From Flavobacteriales bacterium (GTDB taxonomy: Bacteria; Bacteroidota; Bacteroidia; Flavobacteriales_D; Sanyastnellaceae): a stretch of 34,851 nt of DNA. Shown piece after piece: positions 29,673 through 34,851 of the stretch. A program made the translations under genes and the position numbers. Position 1 is the stretch's first letter, and each line of letters starts with the position of its first letter. The stretch is taken from assembly GCA_029245065.1 (NCBI GenBank), contig JAQWQB010000019.1, positions 1 through 34,851 on the forward strand, in the 5' to 3' direction. The notes beneath the pieces were generated by a model. That model was not told the DNA's origin and searched no databases. It was given only the letters and a program-made list of their open reading frames with translations.

Positions 29673-32426
29673 ATGAAGAAGCTTTTTATACTCTTGCTGT
29701 GCACAGCATTTTCCCTTGTCTCATTTAGCCAAGAACTCGTTCAAGGACTTCCAAAGCAGGCTACAAGACAGGAAATTCAAACGGCCTTACACGACGGATA
29801 TGTTACTCCATCTGCTCGAGGCATTGAAACACCACCTGATTTCCCGAACATTCGAGCAGCAGCTGAATGGGAAGAGATTCAAGCCCTCACCATCGCCTGG
29901 CAGGGGTATTCTGGCATCTTGAAGCAAATTGTTGCTGCTGCAGTGAACGAATGCGAGGTTATTGTACTGACCGAAAATGCCACAACTACACAAAACTATC
30001 TTTTGAATGGAGACTTTGGAGGCCCAGTTGACTTGACCAACGTGACCCTCATTACTACTCCATTAAACTCCATTTGGATGCGCGACTATGGCGCTAACAC
30101 CGTTTATGGAGATGAAGTTGATGACTTGTTCCTGGTTGACTGGATTTACAACAGACCGCGACCAGACGATGATGTTTCTCCTGAAGCCGTTGCTGACTAT
30201 TTAGGACTAGACCTTTACAGCACCACCGCTGACCCCAACGACTTGATGAATACCGGAGGAAATTATATGTCTGACGGATTTGGGACTGCCTTTGCTTCTG
30301 AGTTAGTCATTGAAGAGAATCAGGGTGGAAACACCGGTTGGGGAACCCAATACCCAAATCAAAATGAAACGGAAATTGATGGTATCATGAATAGCTTCAT
30401 GGGAATTGATACCTACATCAAAATGCCTAACCTTCCTTTCGATGGTATCCATCACATCGACATGCACATGAAGCTTATCAATGAGGAAACCATATTGGTG
30501 AGTGATTACCCGGAAGGAGTAGCTGATGGACCTCAAATTGAAGCGAACATTAACTACGTACTGAACAACTTCACCACGAAGTTCGGAACACCATTTAACA
30601 TTGTGAAGCTCCCTGTACCTCCCCAAGCTTCGAATGGAAACTACCCTGATCAAGGAGGATGGTATTGCACTTACACGAACTCTGTTTTCGTGAACAATAC
30701 CGTTTTGGTTCCAACGTACTACACCGAATATGACACCACTGCCCTTCGTATCTACCAAGAGCAGCTGCCTGGTTACAACATTGTACCAATCGACTGTGAC
30801 AATTCTGGAAACGCCATTATTTCTGCCAGTGGAGCCATCCATTGCATTACACAAAGTGTTGGGGTTGAAGATCCCTTTTTGATTAGTTATGCGTGTCTTC
30901 CACTTTCGGATGATGAAGCGCAAGATTATACCCTCGAGGCCTATATTAACCACAGAACGGGTGTGGCCAACGCTACGCTTTTCTACACAACTGATTTGGA
31001 TGACCCATATGTTGCGCTGCCCATGACGAATACCATGGACAATAACTGGGAAGCGACCATCCCTGCTTTTCCTTTCGGCACTACAGTATATTATTATGTC
31101 GAAGGAGTTGCTGTAAGTGGCAAGGTTCAAAACAACCCAATGCCTGCACCCCTTGGCTACAAGTCGTTCCAAATCGTAAATGAAGTGCTTGGATGCACAG
31201 ATCCTACTGCCTGCAACTACGATGAAACAGCCACACTAGATGATGGTAGCTGTGTTCTTCCTGACGGATGTACAGATGTTGCCGCGTGTAATTACAACCC
31301 AGCAGCAATTTGCGATGACGGCTCTTGCATCATAGGTGAATTGAACACGCTGATCATAGAAACTGATTGTTGGGGCAACGAAACATCTTGGAACATTCAG
31401 GACGAATTCGGAACGGTGCTGGCCAACGGAAACGGATACAATGATCAAACAACTTACACCATTGATGTTTGCCTCGGAACAGGGTGTTACGACTTCTTCA
31501 TTTTCGATAGTTTTGGAGACGGTATGGCTGGAACAGCATCGGGTTGTGATGTAGATGGTTATTACCAATTCTTGGATGCAGAAGGGACTCAGCTTTTCGA
31601 AATGACGCAAGTCAATTTCGGGGACGGAACTTCTCATAGCTTTTGCATCACGCAGGCAATTCTTGGGTGTACCGATGTGACTGCTTGCAACTACAACGAC
31701 TTGGCAACCGACGATGACGGAAGTTGTGTACTTCCAGATGGTTGTACAGATAGCGCTGCCTGTAACTACGACGCTTCAGCTACCTGTGACGATGGTTCGT
31801 GTATTCTTCCGGACGGCTGCACGGATAGTGCTGCGTGTAACTACAACGCTGCGGCTGTATGCGATGACGGAAGTTGTCTTCTTCCAGATGGATGCACCAA
31901 CTCAGAAGCATGCAATTATGATCCAGAGGCTACGTGCAATGACGGCTCGTGTGACTTCATGAGTTGTCTTGGGTGCACCATTCCGGAAGCATGCAACTAC
32001 GACCCGCTGTATACCATTGAAGACGGAAGTTGCCTGTTCCCTACTGTTTGGTATGTTGATGCAGATGAAGACGGCTTTGGAGATCCTCTTTTCCCAATCT
32101 CATTCTGCGATAATGCACCAGCTGGTGCGGTGAATAATAGTTTAGACTGTGATGACACGAATCCAGATATGTACTTTGGTGCTCCTGGTACCTTTGAAGG
32201 AATAGACAACGATTGCAACGGAACTATTGAAGGCAACGAACTCTTACCTTCAACTTGTTTAGGAGACATAGACGACAATGGAATAATCAATACAGGAGAT
32301 TTGTTGATGCTTTTAGCAGATTACGGATGCCTTGAAAATTGTTCGGCCGATCTCAACGACGACTCCATTGTGAACACCGCCGACCTGCTAATTCTACTTG
32401 GCGTTTACGGCGAATTTTGTCCTTAG
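29673..32426 (+). CDS. Secreted agmatine deiminase/PPAD-like protein with repeat tail
   Basis: The 917-residue protein has a signal peptide (to about residue 19). Residues 45-410 form a guanidino-group-modifying domain of the agmatine deiminase/Porphyromonas peptidylarginine deiminase type. Catalytic residues are in place: Asp 138 in SIWMRDYG, His 261 and Asp 263 in GIHHIDMHMK, and Cys 391 in GAIHCITQ. MNTGGNYMSDGFG near 190 is also diagnostic. Residues about 507 onward carry seven Cys-rich GCTDxxACNY units split 2 and 5 around a beta domain (about 555-660). Next come a MopE-like DxDxDG segment (DADEDGFGDP, DCDDTNPDMY, IDNDCNG) and two dockerin-like EF-hand units (GDIDDNGIINTGDLLMLLAD; DLNDDSIVNTADLLILLGVY). 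No standard T9SS type A tail is seen. Agmatine deiminases are normally cytoplasmic, so export points toward a protein- or peptide-arginine role, as in PPAD. Confidence 0.88.
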   Translation: MKKLFILLLCTAFSLVSFSQELVQGLPKQATRQEIQTALHDGYVTPSARGIETPPDFPNIRAAAEWEEIQALTIAWQGYSGILKQIVAAAVNECEVIVLTENATTTQNYLLNGDFGGPVDLTNVTLITTPLNSIWMRDYGANTVYGDEVDDLFLVDWIYNRPRPDDDVSPEAVADYLGLDLYSTTADPNDLMNTGGNYMSDGFGTAFASELVIEENQGGNTGWGTQYPNQNETEIDGIMNSFMGIDTYIKMPNLPFDGIHHIDMHMKLINEETILVSDYPEGVADGPQIEANINYVLNNFTTKFGTPFNIVKLPVPPQASNGNYPDQGGWYCTYTNSVFVNNTVLVPTYYTEYDTTALRIYQEQLPGYNIVPIDCDNSGNAIISASGAIHCITQSVGVEDPFLISYACLPLSDDEAQDYTLEAYINHRTGVANATLFYTTDLDDPYVALPMTNTMDNNWEATIPAFPFGTTVYYYVEGVAVSGKVQNNPMPAPLGYKSFQIVNEVLGCTDPTACNYDETATLDDGSCVLPDGCTDVAACNYNPAAICDDGSCIIGELNTLIIETDCWGNETSWNIQDEFGTVLANGNGYNDQTTYTIDVCLGTGCYDFFIFDSFGDGMAGTASGCDVDGYYQFLDAEGTQLFEMTQVNFGDGTSHSFCITQAILGCTDVTACNYNDLATDDDGSCVLPDGCTDSAACNYDASATCDDGSCILPDGCTDSAACNYNAAAVCDDGSCLLPDGCTNSEACNYDPEATCNDGSCDFMSCLGCTIPEACNYDPLYTIEDGSCLFPTVWYVDADEDGFGDPLFPISFCDNAPAGAVNNSLDCDDTNPDMYFGAPGTFEGIDNDCNGTIEGNELLPSTCLGDIDDNGIINTGDLLMLLADYGCLENCSADLNDDSIVNTADLLILLGVYGEFCP
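31191..31328 (+). repeat. Two Cys-rich GCTDxxACNY coding repeats
   Basis: Two tandem units of about 23-25 codons, GCTDPTACNYDETATLDDGS and GCTDVAACNYNPAAICDDGS, each with Cys at the GCT, ACN and GSC positions. They lie inside the deiminase gene, before its inserted beta domain. Confidence 0.88.
31665..32033 (+). repeat. Five Cys-rich GCTDxxACNY coding repeats
   Basis: Five further units with period near 75 bases follow the inserted domain. Three of them share almost the same protein text (GCTDSAACNYDASATCDDGS style, joined by LPD). Synonymous differences at the DNA level show the units are not a very recent copy event. The last unit (GCTIPEACNYDPLYTIEDGS) is most divergent. Confidence 0.88.
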
Positions 32427-32432
32427 AAAATT

Positions 32433-32465
32433 AAAAAGCCCTGAAGATTTTCTTCAGGGCTTTTT
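32433..32465. terminator. Bidirectional terminator between deiminase and SPFH genes
   Basis: AAAAAGCCCTGAAGA pairs with TCTTCAGGGCTTTTT around a loop of three T. It lies 6 bases after the deiminase stop and 22 bases from the end of the convergent SPFH gene, and the A/T flanks suit both directions. Confidence 0.95.
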
Positions 32466-32487
32466 CGTTATCAATTCTACTTACCGG

Positions 32488-33819
32488 TTAGTTTCCTAAC
32501 ATCTTTCTGGCAACATCAGCACCAAGCAGTTCCGTGAGGATACCATTGTTCCCTTTCTGTTCTCCCGAGATGTATACTTCAGGCAAGGTCAAAGCAGAGA
32601 TGGCTTGTGCCACTCCAATGGCTACTTCCTTATCAATTTGAGCTCTATCCTGCGGTGAAAGTCCGGCTGCCACGAGCTTCGAGTTTTCGTAGTACGATGC
32701 GTCGGCGGCCACTTTCTTACGAGCGGCTCTTAATTGTTCCGCCTCGAGGTTTAACTTTTCTTCTTCTACAATGTAGACAGCTGCTTTTGCTTTTGTTTCA
32801 GCGGCAATGGTTTCCTTGATCTGCATTTTCTCCAATCTAGCTCGTTCCTCTGCCTTCTCACGCTCTCCTTTCTGGATAGCCTTTTGAGTTGCATAGTATT
32901 CCTTTTCTGCTTCTTGTTTTTCCAACTGAGTTTGCGCTACCTGTTCTTTCTGAAGTTGTAGTCTCGTATCGAAGCTTGGCTCCCAGTCAATGTTGGTTAC
33001 TGCCGCTTGAATTACGGTCAGTCCGTACTTTTTCAATGAGTTCGAAGTATCACGCATTGGGTCTCCTGCAGCATTTTTACGGATTCGATAAGCGCGTTGT
33101 TTTTCAAGGCTAGCGGCTCCGCTAACAACGGTTCGCTTGACCGTTGAATCTCCAATGACATCCACTTTGGCAGAATCAATGTCCTCCTCTGTCAAGTACA
33201 TTCCGTTTTCAAGTTGATCACGCAAGTAGTAATCAAATTGCGCCGAGGCTCCTGAGATGTATTCCTGGGCACTCATTAGCTTGCATGTATTCTTCAACGC
33301 TTGTTCGTACACAGGAATAATTCTTCCGTAAACGAGGCGCTCTTCTGAACGGTTTTTGTCTGCCATATCGAGGAATTTCGCTTTGTCTTTGTAGTTGATG
33401 CCAATCACAAGCGATGTAGCAATATCTGCCTTGATGGCGTCGGAAAATTCACGCTGTTTTGCGCGTTGGTAGTAGATTCCCTCTTCCCGTGGAGATTCTT
33501 CATTCAAGATATCTTGAATAGGAATTTCGAAACTCATTGGAATCAATCGTCCCCAATACTTGAATTTAATTCCTTGTGAAGTGATGGCTTGGTCTCCACC
33601 CCATAGGTATTGGACTGCATAAGCCGTACCCGGCTTGGCATAGAATGTTAATCCGTTCAAACCAGCGACGATAATACCGGCAAAAATAAGCAGCACAGCT
33701 CGGCTTGTTGTAATTCCTTTGAGTACAGGAATCTTTTGTTTGACTGAATCTGGTAGTAAAAATACTGCCACGGCGATGGCGAAAAGAATAGCGGCTATAA
33801 GCCCTAGAATAAAGTTCAT
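32488..33819 (-). CDS. SPFH/prohibitin-flotillin-like membrane protein
   Basis: The 443-residue protein has two N-terminal hydrophobic segments (residues 3-22 and 41-60). A Band 7/SPFH domain follows (about 65-275: AKPGTAYAVQYLWGGDQAIT, DAIKADIATSLVIGINYKDK, YGLTVIQAAVTNIDW). A long charged coiled coil runs over about 285-390 (EKQEAEKEYYATQKAIQKGE). The ending VAIGVAQAISALTLPEVYIS recalls flotillin and prohibitin C-termini. Such proteins form membrane rings or microdomains that control proteases and transport. It is unrelated in position to the interrupted SPFH lipoprotein at 8425 and much longer, so it is probably not a simple replacement for it. Confidence 0.86.
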   Translation of the reverse strand: MNFILGLIAAILFAIAVAVFLLPDSVKQKIPVLKGITTSRAVLLIFAGIIVAGLNGLTFYAKPGTAYAVQYLWGGDQAITSQGIKFKYWGRLIPMSFEIPIQDILNEESPREEGIYYQRAKQREFSDAIKADIATSLVIGINYKDKAKFLDMADKNRSEERLVYGRIIPVYEQALKNTCKLMSAQEYISGASAQFDYYLRDQLENGMYLTEEDIDSAKVDVIGDSTVKRTVVSGAASLEKQRAYRIRKNAAGDPMRDTSNSLKKYGLTVIQAAVTNIDWEPSFDTRLQLQKEQVAQTQLEKQEAEKEYYATQKAIQKGEREKAEERARLEKMQIKETIAAETKAKAAVYIVEEEKLNLEAEQLRAARKKVAADASYYENSKLVAAGLSPQDRAQIDKEVAIGVAQAISALTLPEVYISGEQKGNNGILTELLGADVARKMLGN

Positions 33820-34080
33820 AGATGATTATTTGGTTTATCTACTCATAGTAAATGAAAAGAGGCTTCGAAATCCCAACGAAATGACGAACGGATAAAAAAC
33901 CACTCCAGGCGATCAAAAATAATTCTGGAGGAGGAAAATAGGATTGTAATCTGCGTTTGAGTTGAGCACAAAACGCTTCAAATCATTCACTTTTAATCGG
34001 AATGGAGGGAATCGGTGAAGAAAAATGTATCTTTGTTGGCTCGCTTTTTGCGAGAAATAGTACAACGATCTTTGATTTCT
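33820..34080. other. 261-base region upstream of tmRNA
   Basis: No gene is visible. It contains the divergent upstream parts of the SPFH gene and tmRNA, including the promoter box at 34028-34035. A frame on the minus strand crosses into tmRNA and is not credible. Confidence 0.6.
34028..34035 (+). promoter_or_regulatory. -7 box (TATCTTTG) of the tmRNA gene
   Basis: TATCTTTG matches TAnnTTTG exactly and lies 45 bases before the mature tmRNA 5' end, leaving a precursor of about 38 bases for RNase P removal. A clear -33 box is not seen. Confidence 0.6.
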
Positions 34081-34479
34081 GGGGCTGATTATGGCTTTGA
34101 CAGCAAGATGACTGGATAAGCAAGCATGTCGAGCATGTGTACTTTCGCTCGTTAATATGAGGGTACAACGTCAGAAATGACAACACTTCTTTTGCGCTCG
34201 CGGCGTAATCAACTAAGTTGATTACCCTAATTCGTCGTCCCTAGGGGACCGAACGAGCTGTCTCTTTTATAGGTTCGGATCTTATCCTATAATCTTGAGG
34301 CATCGATAAATAGATCTAGCGATGGTAGGACCCGACTGCCTTAGCGAAATCTACTGGGATAAGCTTTTGAAGGGGCGCTGATGTCCATTCACTTGCCGAA
34401 AACTAATCATCAGCTAAGCATGTAGAAACCTTATACTTTCCTTGTTTGGACGCGGGTTCGACTCCCGCCAGCTCCACCA
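34081..34479 (+). ncRNA. ssrA: Transfer-messenger RNA (tmRNA)
   Basis: tmRNA rescues stalled ribosomes and tags the unfinished protein. The tRNA-like ends are clear: GGGGCTG at 34081 pairs with CAGCTCC, followed by A and an encoded CCA at 34477-34479. GCGGGTTCGACTCCCGC forms the T arm. The tag frame at 34170-34208 reads VRNDNTSFALAA and then TAA; the resume codon (here GTC) is inferred, while the ALAA end is the expected protease signal. The hairpin ATCAACTAAGTTGAT right after the tag matches helix 5. Length is 399 bases, in one piece (not permuted). A terminator follows 5 bases later. Confidence 0.96.
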
Positions 34480-34484
34480 AAAAT

Positions 34485-34510
34485 AAACCCGCTCAATTGA
34501 GTGGGTTTTT
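34485..34510 (+). terminator. Rho-independent terminator of tmRNA
   Basis: AAACCCGCTC and GAGTGGGTTT form a stem (one G-T pair) around AATT and are followed by T residues. It sits directly after the tmRNA CCA. Confidence 0.9.
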
Positions 34511-34533
34511 GTATTATCGTAAAAAATAAAATT

Positions 34534-34851
34534 ATGAAAACAAAATTATCCTTATCTATTCTTGGTGTATATAACACATTAATGGGTTTAATTATGTTGT
34601 TCTTTGCTGCGGCACTTGCAAATAAGATTGTTATTTCAGAAAACGCTGATGTATTAAGAATGGGAGAATTATTCCACTACGGCCTGTCACCAGCTCTCTT
34701 AATCATTGGGCTAATGTTATTTCTTTCAAGAGACTGTTCAATTGAAACAGCTAAAAAACTTTTACTGGCATACATTATTGGTACAGTCGTTCTTATGTAT
34801 GTATTCTTTGGAATAATGGCAGATGAATCGTTAATGAATTTTAGTATTGAA
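34534..34851 (+). CDS. Hypothetical membrane protein (3' end outside the window)
   Basis: The frame starts at the ATG at 34534 and is open for 106 codons to the window edge. It begins MKTKLSLSILGVYNTLMGLI and has hydrophobic segments near residues 8-30, 50-66 (LSPALLIIGLMLFLS) and 78-98 (LLAYIIGTVVLMYVFFGIMA). I recognise no family. Its base composition looks more AT-rich than most neighbours, and it lies directly downstream of tmRNA, a common site for integrated elements; the window ends too soon to test that. Confidence 0.65.
   Translation, partial: MKTKLSLSILGVYNTLMGLIMLFFAAALANKIVISENADVLRMGELFHYGLSPALLIIGLMLFLSRDCSIETAKKLLLAYIIGTVVLMYVFFGIMADESLMNFSIE

Noticed and set aside
30303-31172. 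289-codon minus-strand frame opposite the deiminase gene
   Set aside because: It lies fully antisense to a gene with intact catalytic motifs and its product has no domain pattern.
31191-32033. Tandem repeats as a possible CRISPR or satellite array
   Set aside because: The units are in-frame protein repeats with synonymous differences and lack identical repeats with unique spacers.
34200-34851. Genomic island inserted at the tmRNA 3' end
   Set aside because: The next gene is more AT-rich, but no integrase or repeated tmRNA end is visible before the window stops.

Overview
The window looks like a stretch of chromosome from a marine Bacteroidota, most likely Flavobacteriales of the Cryomorphaceae/Schleiferiaceae type. 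The evidence is: type IX secretion (T9SS) C-terminal tails on two secreted proteins (FPNPSNGQ and YPNPFTST motifs), cysteine-rich GCTDxxACNY repeats, promoters with a TAnnTTTG -7 box, few Shine-Dalgarno sites, and Bacteroidota-specific families (the QKRKYTKGY lipoprotein, a PaaABCD cluster, a C-terminal isocitrate dehydrogenase domain). No insertion sequence, CRISPR array or tRNA gene was found; the only RNA gene seen is tmRNA. Layout: bases 1-2800 hold the end of paaA and then paaB, paaC, paaD of the phenylacetyl-CoA epoxidase operon, followed by a YchJ-type SEC-C protein. Bases 2930-4470 hold a minus-strand pair (DUF2147 protein, then a beta-barrel-like protein). Bases 4880-12450 hold a plus-strand run: membrane protein, DNA topoisomerase III, an RluE-like pseudouridine synthase, an interrupted SPFH lipoprotein, an AlkD-like protein, a tRNA-dihydrouridine synthase, a membrane protein and TspO. 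A minus-strand secreted CotH-type kinase with a T9SS tail follows (12455-14770). Bases 14850-20030 hold small secreted and hypothetical genes, a GNAT acetyltransferase, a secreted heme/copper monooxygenase-like T9SS protein, TrmL, a tiny basic protein, VF530, a DUF5655-like protein and a phosphodiester glycosidase. Bases 20360-26010 hold two hypothetical genes, an orphan C-terminal piece of isocitrate dehydrogenase, a second GNAT, and a minus-strand TPR-AddB operon. Bases 26270-32430 hold a GDPD lipoprotein, a broken Pmp3/YqaE lipoprotein, an FKBP/SlyD isomerase, a degenerate tyrosine recombinase domain, two paralogous tiny secreted Arg-rich proteins, and a large secreted deiminase related to agmatine deiminase and Porphyromonas PPAD. 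The window ends with a long SPFH/flotillin-like protein (minus), the tmRNA gene ssrA, and the start of a membrane protein cut by the window edge. The most interesting unit is 29129-32426. Two tandem secreted mini-proteins, each with one GDNVC motif and an Arg/Lys-rich tail ending near a second cysteine, sit directly upstream of a secreted guanidino-group-modifying enzyme that keeps all four catalytic residues of the family. A secreted arginine deiminase whose substrates are encoded beside it is a testable idea, not a demonstrated fact. A second theme is gene damage at single codons. The SPFH lipoprotein has TGA exactly where the lipobox cysteine belongs. The Pmp3 lipoprotein has ATA for ATG and TAG inside its membrane domain. 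AddB stops one codon before the last expected Fe-S cysteine. The isocitrate dehydrogenase piece has no start codon. These are either true nonsense mutations or assembly errors; three different stop codons argue against recoding.
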